Shown one piece after another: positions 34,731-42,499 of a stretch of DNA of 64,000 nucleotides. Source of the stretch: UBA3478 sp049596955. GTDB taxonomy: Bacteria; Bacteroidota; Bacteroidia; Flavobacteriales; Flavobacteriaceae. The position numbers were made by a program, and so were the translations under genes. Under the pieces are notes generated by a model that did not search any database, had not been told where the DNA came from, and saw only the letters and a list, made by a program, of their open reading frames with translations. The stretch's first letter is position 1, and each line of letters opens with the position of its first letter. The DNA is taken from the NCBI GenBank assembly GCA_049596955.1, contig JBMYMD010000010.1:7637-71636 (forward strand), written 5' to 3'.

Positions 34731-36458
34731 TTATAGCCCCCAGTTTTTTAATCGGTGATTTCTTGGAGCAGTTGATTTTAGCCTTTTTTGAATCTTTTCG
34801 AGATACATGGTATTGTAGCGTAGTCTAGAGATGTGATTGGGATTTTCTTGATCTCCATTCCAGCAGTGCTCAGCCATATCTCCGTAATCAACCTCTCCGT
34901 TGTAGTAAGGGTCAGTAGTGCTTTCTAAAAACTCCTCGGTCAATACTACTGCATTGTTGAGGTAGTAATTGTCCATATCACCGCAGTACAAATGCACTTT
35001 CCCTTCGAGATCTTCTCCAATAGAAGCCCAGTCTCTTTTCATGATGTGGCTCAAATCGTAATTCTCTCTCCAATATTCAGCAACTTCTCTATCAATCTCT
35101 CCGGTTTCTTTGTCCCAAATAGGCTTAGGGTATCCGTCTTCTCCTGCAGGAGAGTATACGGCTTGCCAAATGTCCCATTGATCTCCTGAGCGTCCCTTGC
35201 TACCCAAGGCCATTTCTCTTCGATTCATCTGTCTAAGCGAAGATTGAATGAGCCCTTTTCCGTCTCGTCTACCAGGACGAAGTGTTTTTTTGAATGCACC
35301 TTCACTGTAGTAGGCATTTTCATCTTCGTATAAATTGACCACAGTATAGGCTCTAAAATCAATAGGATCTGGACAGGCCGCAAAGCATCCATTGTATTCT
35401 TTGGGATAAAATACTTGAACGGCTAAGGCTTCCCATCCACCCGTAGAACCACCGTATAGGAATCGACCCCAACCTTCTCCAACTCCGTTAAACATGGCCT
35501 CAACATGAGGGATTAATTCATAGGTTATCGCATCGCCATAAGGGCCCAGATTTGCTGAATTAACGGCATAAGAATCGTCGTAATACGGATTTTGGTGCTG
35601 AATTTCTATGGCAATAAATCTCGGAAAATCGTCAGAAACCCATTGCTGATAAAAGTCATGTGCTTCTTTTTGTTGAATATATTCATAACCTGTTATACCA
35701 AACCTGGCATTATAAACATCGTCATTTTCTGGAGCTGTTGGGGGCTCTGGTCTAAACCCTCCAAAAGTCTTTGGAAAATGTCCGTGAAAGACCATTAAAG
35801 GGTACTGGGTTGCTTCGTCTTTATCGAATCCATGAGGCACAAGAACATTGGCCTGTAAGTACATAGGTCTACCCCAAAAGGCAGTTAACATTTCACTTTG
35901 AATGCGAATGTGCTTGATGTATTCTGAGTCTGCAACCGGTGTTATTGGGGGAATTTCTTCTGAAAGATGCAATTGTACTTTTTTGGTATTTGCTGTGATT
36001 TCTATCCACTGAGGTGCGCTGTAAATATTTTTGGGGCTCGTGTTCCAATGCTGCCCTTCACCCTGATCCATGGGTAATTGAACACTGTGTCCATTGGCCA
36101 ATTCAAATGTGTCGTACTTGTGCAGTAAGGCTTGGATGTAATACCTTCCCGCCTTTAGTTCTTTTAAATTTTCTAATGGATAAATGGCCTGATTTCCTCC
36201 AACCAATTCAGGAGTTTCTGCCTCCCAGTTGGATACATCTTTACCAATCACAATTCCAGTATCGTCATTGTCATTGATTTGAAATCGAGGTTCGCTTCGG
36301 TCTGAAGAACTGATTAAAACAAGTAGTCTCCCATCAAAAGTAGACGAAGCTAGACTTGAGTCATAAGTCACTTCAAATTGAAGTTCATTTGAAGTAGAAC
36401 ATGAGGCAAAAATTAAAAAAAGAAACAAGGAAGTGGTAAGGCGAATACAATTGTTCAT
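34731..36458 (-). CDS. Lipoprotein with esterase-like alpha/beta hydrolase domain
   Basis: A 575-residue lipoprotein (IFASCSTSN, Cys about residue 20). Residues about 20-180 are a beta-rich segment, followed by an alpha/beta hydrolase core: LMVFHGHFPKTFGG near the oxyanion hole and the nucleophile elbow GGSTGGWEAL. YCGDMDNYY looks like the acid-bearing loop and AEHCWNG the His loop. It belongs with putative esterases of the esterase D/feruloyl-esterase-like type and carries an Ig-like N-terminus. Position next to a polysaccharide-degrading GH16 protein suggests removal of acyl groups from a glycan, but this is inferred. No sugar-binding module is recognised. Confidence 0.8.
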   Translation of the reverse strand: MNNCIRLTTSLFLFLIFASCSTSNELQFEVTYDSSLASSTFDGRLLVLISSSDRSEPRFQINDNDDTGIVIGKDVSNWEAETPELVGGNQAIYPLENLKELKAGRYYIQALLHKYDTFELANGHSVQLPMDQGEGQHWNTSPKNIYSAPQWIEITANTKKVQLHLSEEIPPITPVADSEYIKHIRIQSEMLTAFWGRPMYLQANVLVPHGFDKDEATQYPLMVFHGHFPKTFGGFRPEPPTAPENDDVYNARFGITGYEYIQQKEAHDFYQQWVSDDFPRFIAIEIQHQNPYYDDSYAVNSANLGPYGDAITYELIPHVEAMFNGVGEGWGRFLYGGSTGGWEALAVQVFYPKEYNGCFAACPDPIDFRAYTVVNLYEDENAYYSEGAFKKTLRPGRRDGKGLIQSSLRQMNRREMALGSKGRSGDQWDIWQAVYSPAGEDGYPKPIWDKETGEIDREVAEYWRENYDLSHIMKRDWASIGEDLEGKVHLYCGDMDNYYLNNAVVLTEEFLESTTDPYYNGEVDYGDMAEHCWNGDQENPNHISRLRYNTMYLEKIQKRLKSTAPRNHRLKNWGL

Positions 36459-36515
36459 GACCGTTTATATTTAATATCTTCATTTTAAAAATAACACATA
36501 AATTTTTGGCACTTG

Positions 36516-36995
36516 ATGATTCGGAAGGCAGAAGTATCTGATGCGGCAGAAATCGCTTCGATTTATAATTACTATATCTTAAACTCCAGCTTTACTTTCG
36601 AAGAAGTTGGTCTTAGCGCTGAAGAAATGGCTCAGCGCATTAATATTCATCCCAAAATGACTTGGTGGGTGTATGAAGAAAACCAAAAGATACTCGCTTA
36701 TGCCTTTGCTGCCCCATGGAAACCGCGATCAGCCTATAAAAACACTATTGAAGTAAGCATATACGTAGATAAAGACCAGCATTCTAAAGGAATTGGCTTT
36801 GCTCTCTACAGCCATCTTCTCGAAGCTGTTCGACAAGAAAAGTTTCATGCTGTATTGGCTGGTATCGCACTACCCAATGAACAAAGCGTCAAGTTTCACC
36901 AAAAATTGGGATTCAAAAAAGTGGGGCAACTTCGAGAAGTCGGATTCAAATTCAACCGTTGGATTGATGTGAGTTATTGGGAACTGCTTTTTTGA
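36516..36995 (+). CDS. GNAT acetyltransferase, phosphinothricin-acetyltransferase-like
   Basis: A 159-residue GNAT protein. IRKAEVSDAAEIASIYNYYILNSSFTFEE is the usual start of the phosphinothricin/methionine sulfoximine acetyltransferase (Pat/MddA) group. The acetyl-CoA pyrophosphate loop is DKDQHSKGIGFALYSHLL (Q/RxxGxG/A type). ALPNEQSVKFHQKLGFKKVG is the standard C-terminal acceptor segment. It likely acetylates a small amine such as a glutamine-synthetase inhibitor or methionine analogue. A TTG three bases upstream is in frame, but the ATG is chosen. Its last 22 bp overlap the convergent gene at 36974. Confidence 0.88.
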   Translation: MIRKAEVSDAAEIASIYNYYILNSSFTFEEVGLSAEEMAQRINIHPKMTWWVYEENQKILAYAFAAPWKPRSAYKNTIEVSIYVDKDQHSKGIGFALYSHLLEAVRQEKFHAVLAGIALPNEQSVKFHQKLGFKKVGQLREVGFKFNRWIDVSYWELLF

Positions 36996-37519
36996 CCTTC
37001 CTTAGAATTCTCTTCTTTAGTGAAGACATTAAAGAGCTCTTCTAGTTCTGTCTCTTCATCTGAGGCTATTATTTCTTCTACAAAATTTTGCCAATCTTGG
37101 GTGTACATTGATTTTCTTTGATTCCACCAATAATAAAAGCCCGGCTGTTGCAGACCGCTGTATACGGCCATTGAAATGGTCTTTCTTAAATTCTCATCTA
37201 ACACACCCTGACGCTCTAAATAAAGTGCATTTTGCAAATGCAAATTGAGCGAATGTAAGCGCATGATGGCTTGAAATTTTTCAGTTTGACTTACCGATTC
37301 TGGATCGGCTAAAAACGTCAAAAAAGATTCGGTTTCTTCAGTGTTTTCAAAAAAGGAGTTGTACCAATCGGCTATATTGGCATTCACTGAATTAGCGGTC
37401 GAGGTCTTTAGGGCAAGGGAGTTGTTTTTATATTGAACTGAAACTAAAAACAAACTGATGACAATTCCTAAGGAACCTACAATTTCTGCAACTTTAGATA
37501 AACGATCTAAAAATTTCAT
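36974..37519 (-). CDS. Single-pass membrane protein, copy A of a tandem pair
   Basis: A 181-residue protein with one N-terminal helix (VAEIVGSLGIVISLFLVSVQY, about 9-30) and a helical domain. It contains AIMRLHSLNLHLQNALYLER followed by GVLDENLRKTI and WWNQRKSMYTQDW, a pattern that recurs in the gene at 57129 (ENAWLAYRR and WKNYKQRF) and in many unnamed proteobacterial and Bacteroidota proteins. Function unknown. It is a tandem duplicate of the gene at 37698. The duplication includes at least 100 bp of upstream DNA. Confidence 0.78.
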   Translation of the reverse strand: MKFLDRLSKVAEIVGSLGIVISLFLVSVQYKNNSLALKTSTANSVNANIADWYNSFFENTEETESFLTFLADPESVSQTEKFQAIMRLHSLNLHLQNALYLERQGVLDENLRKTISMAVYSGLQQPGFYYWWNQRKSMYTQDWQNFVEEIIASDEETELEELFNVFTKEENSKEGQKSSSQ

Positions 37520-37580
37520 TGGAGTACTGTTTTTGATTTGGTACTAAATTAAAACTTCCGATGAACAACTGACAAAGCAT

Positions 37581-37600
37581 CAGTTTATACGATAAAACTG
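37581..37600 (-). other. Degenerate hairpin upstream of copy A
   Basis: CAGTTT and AAACTG (37581-37586 and 37595-37600) form a 6-bp stem. The sequence is homologous to the strong terminator hairpin at 38417-38455, so it is probably a relic of the same duplication whose outer pairing has decayed. It is not followed by a T tract. Confidence 0.55.
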
Positions 37601-37697
37601 ACTGGCAAACGTCTGATTTACACGATTATTTATCCTTTAAAACTGTAATCCTCGATTTACACCGACTGATTGAGGCGAGCTGTTTGAAACGCTAGTT

Positions 37698-38365
37698 TTA
37701 ATTTTCTTCAGCGGAGGCATCAAAAAGCTCTTCTAGCTCTGTATGTTTCTGAGAAGCTATAATTTCTTCTACAAAAATTTGCCATTCCTCAGTGTACATC
37801 GATTTTCTTTGATCCCAAAAAAAGTAAAATCCAGGCTGTTTTAATCCACTGTATACAGCCATTGAAATGGTNNNNNNNNNNNNNNNNNNNNNNNNNNNNN
37901 NNNNNNNNNNNNNNNNNNNNNNNNNNNNNNNNNNNNNNNNNNNNNNNNNNNNNNNNNNNNNNNNNNNNCCCAAAAAAAGTAAAATCCAGGCTGTTTTAAT
38001 CCACTGTATACAGCCATTGAAATGGTCTTTCTTAGATTTTCATCTAAGACACCCTGCCGCTCCAGGTAAAGCGCATTTTGCAGATGAAGATTGAGCGAAT
38101 GCAAACGCATGATAGATTGAAATTTTTCAGTTTGACTCACTGAATCTGGATCGGCTAAAAACTTTAAAAATGATTCGGTTTCTTGAGTGTTTTCAAAAAA
38201 GGAGTTGTACCAATCGGCAATATTGGCGTTTACCGAATTAGCCGTTGAAGTCTCTAGAGCCAGAGAATTGTTTTTGTATTGAACTGAAACCAAAAATAAA
38301 CTGATCACAATCCCTAAGGAGCCTACAATTTCCGCAACTTTAGATAAGCGATCTAAAAAATTCAT
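37698..38365 (-). CDS. Single-pass membrane protein, copy B (split by a false gap)
   Basis: The real gene is a single 170-residue protein. The left part (37698-37871) and right part (37969-38365) share an identical 58-bp end. Joining them by removing the 97 N's and one copy gives 513 bp, exactly 171 codons in frame. The result starts VAEIVGSLGIVISLFLVS and ends ELEELFDASAEEN, and aligns along its length with copy A (36974), with changes mainly near the C-terminus. One membrane helix, then a helical domain of unknown function. The coordinates given span the gap. Confidence 0.85.
37814..37871. repeat. 58-bp identical overlap, left copy
   Basis: Identical to 37969-38026. It ends exactly at the N run, which marks two contig ends that overlap rather than a real repeat. 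Confidence 0.9.
37872..37968. other. Assembly gap (97 N), probably spurious
   Basis: Flanked directly by two identical 58-bp segments. The neighbouring paralogue (copy A) has no insertion here, so the true gap is very probably negative (overlap of 58 bp). Confidence 0.9.
37969..38026. repeat. 58-bp identical overlap, right copy
   Basis: Identical to 37814-37871 and directly follows the N run. Confidence 0.9.
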
Positions 38366-38416
38366 AGGGGCGCTGTTTTGACTTGTTATTGGTTAAATTT
38401 AAAACATCCTATGCAC

Positions 38417-38455
38417 AAACAAAAAACCATCAGCTTATAAGATAAAACTGATGGT
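38417..38455 (-). terminator. Rho-independent terminator after the secreted DinB-like gene
   Basis: ACCATCAG (38426-38433) pairs with CTGATGGT (38448-38455). Read on the minus strand it is followed by six U's and TTTG. It ends the leftward transcript of the gene at 38479-39051. Confidence 0.8.
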
Positions 38456-38478
38456 TCGATATGCTTGTAGTCTAAAAT

Positions 38479-39051
38479 TTACATCATTGTTTTTCCTGTA
38501 AATACATTGACACCTTGTGGCAGTGGATTACCACTTGCACGCCTTAGCATCACAACTTGACCAGTATGCCATAAGGCATCTGAAAGAGGTCCGTTAATTG
38601 CATGCCAAAATGGAAAGACCATGTCTTGTCCATTGTAATTGAATTTAATCGGCATAGTTGCAAAGTCAGGGTTTTCTGCTAACATTTCTTGCATTTTTTT
38701 CAGATTCATGAGTGTACCGCTTCGAAGTTCTTCGAAAGTCATAGGGTCCTGTGAGAAATCGTATTGCTTACCTTCAAAAGCGTGAATAACCATTTCAGTT
38801 AATCCGTAGATGTGCTCAATAGTGTGCATTGAAGACCTTCCGGATTCACTTGGCTTATAACTCAGGTCATTTTCTGTCAAAGATTCTGTGGCCCAGTAAA
38901 ATCGATATCCCAAGCCTTCTACCATTCTAGTAAGTACAGTATGTGCAGTGAATTCATCCTGATAAGGACCTATTTCTGCGTATGGAAGCTCTTGTTGTGC
39001 ATTCATAGTCATTGTGATTAGCCCAAAAAGGAGTATGTATACATTTTTCAT
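38479..39051 (-). CDS. Secreted DinB-like protein
   Basis: A 190-residue protein with a signal peptide (MKNVYILLFGLITMTMNA, cleavage near NAQ). The mature domain has the DinB-type four-helix look: HTVLTRMVEGLGYRFYWATESL, SMHTIEHIYGLTEMVIHAF (His candidates), and WHAINGPLSDALWHTGQVVML near the end. The His residues in these three segments would form the metal site. Substrate is unknown. The frame is open to 39120, but the signal peptide fixes the ATG at 39051. A strong terminator follows. Confidence 0.78.
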   Translation of the reverse strand: MKNVYILLFGLITMTMNAQQELPYAEIGPYQDEFTAHTVLTRMVEGLGYRFYWATESLTENDLSYKPSESGRSSMHTIEHIYGLTEMVIHAFEGKQYDFSQDPMTFEELRSGTLMNLKKMQEMLAENPDFATMPIKFNYNGQDMVFPFWHAINGPLSDALWHTGQVVMLRRASGNPLPQGVNVFTGKTMM

Positions 39052-39176
39052 ATTAGTTGTTTTTTTAAGGTTTTTCAATTTAAAAATAAAATAATAATCT
39101 GTTTTACAGCCTAAGTCCACTTAAAAGAAGCATTAAATTTTGAGTTTAATGTAACAATTCGTCTGTGAAGAGGTCT

Positions 39177-39184
39177 TAACTTTG
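39177..39184 (+). promoter_or_regulatory. Possible -7 box for the DUF5916 gene
   Basis: TAACTTTG, an exact match to TAnnTTTG, 20 bp before the start at 39205. No TTG -33 element lies at the usual spacing. Confidence 0.35.
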
Positions 39185-39204
39185 ATGCTTTTGATTTTGC
39201 GGAA

Positions 39205-41811
39205 ATGAGTGAAAAATTTTTCTGGCTTTTACTTTTTATGGTCAGCTATGCCTGGGGACAACAGGAGCTTTATGACCAAAAAACCTATAACACCCTGCAA
39301 ATTCAAAATGCTGATTCGCCAAAAATCGATGGAAAACTCGAGGAGCCCGTTTGGGAGTTAGTCGAATGGTCAGGTCATTTTATCGAACGCACACCTGATG
39401 AAAATTCACTCCCCTCTCAACCTACTGCATTTAAAATAGTATACGATCAAAAATTCCTTTACGTCGCGATTAAAGCCTATGATAGTGTTCCTGAATTAAT
39501 TGAACAGCGCATGTCTCGACGTGACGGTTTCGAAGGTGACTTCGTAGAGGTGGTTTTTGCGAGCATAGGCGATAAAAGAACTGCATACAGCTTTACGACC
39601 ACTGCTGCAGGTGTCAAAGGAGATGAATTTATCACCTTTGGCGATGGAGATGAAAGTTGGAACCCGATTTGGTATACCGCAAGTAGCATTGAAGATGACG
39701 GCTATATGGTTGAATCTAAAATTCCATTTTCACAGTTAAAATTTGGCGATGACCTTGAGCAATCTTGGGGTTTGCAGGTCAATCGAAGAATTTTTAGAGA
39801 AGACGAGGTCTCTGTTTGGGATCGAGTTCCTTTAGATGTAGGTGCTCCCATCGCAGAAATCGGCACCTTAAAAGGTCTTAAAAATATCATTCCGCAAAAG
39901 CAGTTGGAAATACAACCCTTTGTGGTCGCACAAAATGATCGTTATCCAAGAGAAGAAGGAAATCCCTTTAAAACAGGTAATGATCAGATTACCAAATTCG
40001 GACTTGATGCGAAAATCGGTGTAACCAATGATTTAACCCTCGATCTTACTATTAATCCTGATTTTGGTCAAGTCGAAGCTGACCCTGGAGCGATTGCATT
40101 AGATGGTTTTCAGATTTTCTTTAGAGAACAGCGTCCTTTCTTTATCGAAAACAACAATATTTTTGATTACGGTTTTGCCGACGGCAACGACAATCTCTTT
40201 TACTCAAGACGCATCGGACGAAGCCCTCAGGGATTTGTATCTAGACCTCCCGGAGCATACGTGAACACGCCCAACAACACGACTATTTTAGGTGCTGCTA
40301 AATTCTCAGGAAAAACCAAAGACGGCTTATCTATAGGAATCATTAATGCACTTACTGCAGAGATGAGTGCAGAAATTAGAACTGAAGACGAGCGAAGTTC
40401 TCAAGTGGTAGAACCACTCACCAACTATTCTGTGGTGCGTTTACAACAAGATTTGAACGAGCGACAATCTTTTGTTGGACTCATGTTAACCGGAACAAAT
40501 CGTCAACTTCCAGAAAACTTGAATTATCTACACAAAAGCGCCTATTCCTATGGGGTTGATTTTGCCCACAGTTGGGATGACTTTAGCAAGTACCTGGTTG
40601 GAACCTTTGTGGGCAGTACAGTTAATGGAACTCCAGAGGCCATAACAAGAACACAGCGCAGTATTGTTCACTTATTTCAACGCAGCGATGCCTCACATGT
40701 TGAGGTCGATACTACCCTGACGAGACTTTCTGGTACTGGAGGACGCTTGGAGTTCGGCAAACAAGGCGGGAGTGCATGGACGTATCAAATGGGAACACGT
40801 TGGAGGTCTCCAGGCCTAGAAACCAATGACATTGGATTTTTGAGACAGGCAGATGACATTCGGCAGTACAACCGACTTAATTATAGAACCTTAAGGGCCA
40901 AAGATTGGTATAGAAACATCAATCTCAATTTTTCACAATTTACCGCCTTTGACTTTGAAGGCAATTTCAATCGGATACAATTTGACACCAGAACCTCTAT
41001 TAATTTTAAAAATTTCTGGAGTGTGTCCTCAGGACTGTTTTACAAACCTCGAATCTTTACCAACACCCATTTAAGAGGAGGGCCTCGTTGGCGATTTAAT
41101 CGAGAGATGGGAGGTTATCTGTTTTTTGAATCTGACTCAAGAAAACGCTTTAGAATGGGAGGTGGATACATTCGTTCTGTGGCCACAGAAAATCAATTCT
41201 CCTTCTTGAGATATCAATTAGGCTTTTCTTATCAGCCCACTGACAGACTCAATTTAGAACTAGAGGTGGAATACAACGAAAGACCGAGTCAAACCCAGTA
41301 TCTAACGGCTTTTAATTTTAATGAAAACGACAATTACCTACTAGCAGACATCAATAACAATCAACTCTCGACTGTATTGAGACTCAATTACAGTATTACG
41401 CCAAATATGAGTTTACAATTCTACGGTGAACCATTTATAACCTCAGTAGATTACAAAAGATTTAATACAGTCAATAATCCTATCGCAAAGTCTTTAGATG
41501 ATCGTATCAGCTATTTGTCAGATACACAGGTGAACTTTGAAAATAATCGCTATTTAGTAGATTTCAATCAAGATCAAAATGTAGATTTGAGCTTTCAAAA
41601 TCCAGACTTTACCTACTTTCAGTTTAGATCAAATTTGGTTTTTCGATGGGAATATATACCCGGCTCAGAACTCTTTTTGGTGTGGAATCGCGGAATTAGC
41701 AATTATGGAAGTCTTGCTCCTTCTCTGGGGGATGCTTATTTTGACCAGCTCTCTGGAGAAAATGTCAATAACACTTTCTTAATCAAAGCCACCTATAGAT
41801 TTATTCGTTAA
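39205..41811 (+). CDS. DUF5916 outer-membrane protein with CBM9-like N-terminus
   Basis: An 868-residue protein with a signal peptide (FFWLLLFMVSYAWGQ). Residues about 30-240 form a CBM9/DOMON-like beta-sandwich (PKIDGKLEEPVWELVEW, DFVEVVFASIGDKRTAYSFTTTAAG and DGYMVESKIPFSQLKF). The rest is the DUF5916 barrel-like domain: DLTLDLTINPDFGQVEADPG followed by QRPFFIENNNIFDYG, and amphipathic strands to the C-terminal LIKATYRFIR, which ends in the aromatic/hydrophobic pattern of outer-membrane barrels. It is probably an outer-membrane protein that binds a carbohydrate or other ligand. The family function is not settled. It stands alone, with Kazal and sulfatase genes downstream on the same strand. 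Confidence 0.9.
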   Translation: MSEKFFWLLLFMVSYAWGQQELYDQKTYNTLQIQNADSPKIDGKLEEPVWELVEWSGHFIERTPDENSLPSQPTAFKIVYDQKFLYVAIKAYDSVPELIEQRMSRRDGFEGDFVEVVFASIGDKRTAYSFTTTAAGVKGDEFITFGDGDESWNPIWYTASSIEDDGYMVESKIPFSQLKFGDDLEQSWGLQVNRRIFREDEVSVWDRVPLDVGAPIAEIGTLKGLKNIIPQKQLEIQPFVVAQNDRYPREEGNPFKTGNDQITKFGLDAKIGVTNDLTLDLTINPDFGQVEADPGAIALDGFQIFFREQRPFFIENNNIFDYGFADGNDNLFYSRRIGRSPQGFVSRPPGAYVNTPNNTTILGAAKFSGKTKDGLSIGIINALTAEMSAEIRTEDERSSQVVEPLTNYSVVRLQQDLNERQSFVGLMLTGTNRQLPENLNYLHKSAYSYGVDFAHSWDDFSKYLVGTFVGSTVNGTPEAITRTQRSIVHLFQRSDASHVEVDTTLTRLSGTGGRLEFGKQGGSAWTYQMGTRWRSPGLETNDIGFLRQADDIRQYNRLNYRTLRAKDWYRNINLNFSQFTAFDFEGNFNRIQFDTRTSINFKNFWSVSSGLFYKPRIFTNTHLRGGPRWRFNREMGGYLFFESDSRKRFRMGGGYIRSVATENQFSFLRYQLGFSYQPTDRLNLELEVEYNERPSQTQYLTAFNFNENDNYLLADINNNQLSTVLRLNYSITPNMSLQFYGEPFITSVDYKRFNTVNNPIAKSLDDRISYLSDTQVNFENNRYLVDFNQDQNVDLSFQNPDFTYFQFRSNLVFRWEYIPGSELFLVWNRGISNYGSLAPSLGDAYFDQLSGENVNNTFLIKATYRFIR

Positions 41812-41861
41812 AATTTTAGGGGATTTTTCTTTACAGGTGTTTAACTACAAAACAGTACCCA

Positions 41862-42428
41862 ATGAAGACCAAATACCTATTCATCATTCTCGCCGCGCTC
41901 AGCCTCGGAAGTTGTCAAAAATCACCCATAACACCTTATAATTTAAAAGCTATTGAAGGACAATGGATTTTGAATAATGTGGTATGCGAGTGCCAATTTG
42001 AAGACTATCCTTTCGAGACCAATCAACTCTGGATTTTTGCCGATCAAAACCTGATATGGAGCAAGAGCTCATATGAGCTACCTCTAGGAATTAGCGATGC
42101 TGAACTACCAGAAAGCATTCGAGTTAAAGAGGATTTGATTGTGCTTTCTGATCAAAAAAAATACCGCATCGAAGTTCTTGATGACAATCAATTGGTCCTG
42201 CATTATGTGGATGTTCCAGAAATCGCAGACGACGAAATCTCCTATTACTTTACAAAAGGTTCGACTCCCTTAGATTGTATAGATCCACTTAATCCTTTCT
42301 TGAAGATTGCCTGTACCGAGGAATACCAACCCGTTTGCGGATGTGATGGGCTCACCTACCCCAATTCTTGTTATGCCACCTATCAAGGAGGTGTGACTTC
42401 GTTTACCGAAGGTGCTTGCCCGCAGTAA
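41862..42428 (+). CDS. Lipoprotein with C-terminal Kazal-type domain
   Basis: A 188-residue lipoprotein (LSLGSCQKSP, Cys about residue 19). The N-terminal part (about 20-130) is a lipocalin-like small beta domain (GQWILNNVVCEC). The C-terminal 50 residues carry the six-Cys Kazal protease-inhibitor pattern: CIDPLNP, IACTEEYQPVCGCDGLTYPNSC and GACPQ. Kazal domains are mainly a eukaryotic feature but occur in bacterial envelope proteins. Its position just upstream of the sulfatase operon (72 bp) and after DUF5916 does not suggest a role beyond envelope protection. Confidence 0.85.
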   Translation: MKTKYLFIILAALSLGSCQKSPITPYNLKAIEGQWILNNVVCECQFEDYPFETNQLWIFADQNLIWSKSSYELPLGISDAELPESIRVKEDLIVLSDQKKYRIEVLDDNQLVLHYVDVPEIADDEISYYFTKGSTPLDCIDPLNPFLKIACTEEYQPVCGCDGLTYPNSCYATYQGGVTSFTEGACPQ

Positions 42429-42499
42429 ACAGCTCAAGGTTATTTAGCTTCTTTTACATTTAATTTTTTAAATTGTAAAGAACTAACTAAGACCTAATT

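Noticed and set aside
37814..38026. A true 58-bp direct repeat or short mobile element
   Set aside because: The copies end exactly at the N run and merging them restores a gene, so contig overlap explains them.
37867..38094. Short plus-strand frame reading through the N run
   Set aside because: It exists only because N's are not stop codons, and it is antisense to the real gene.
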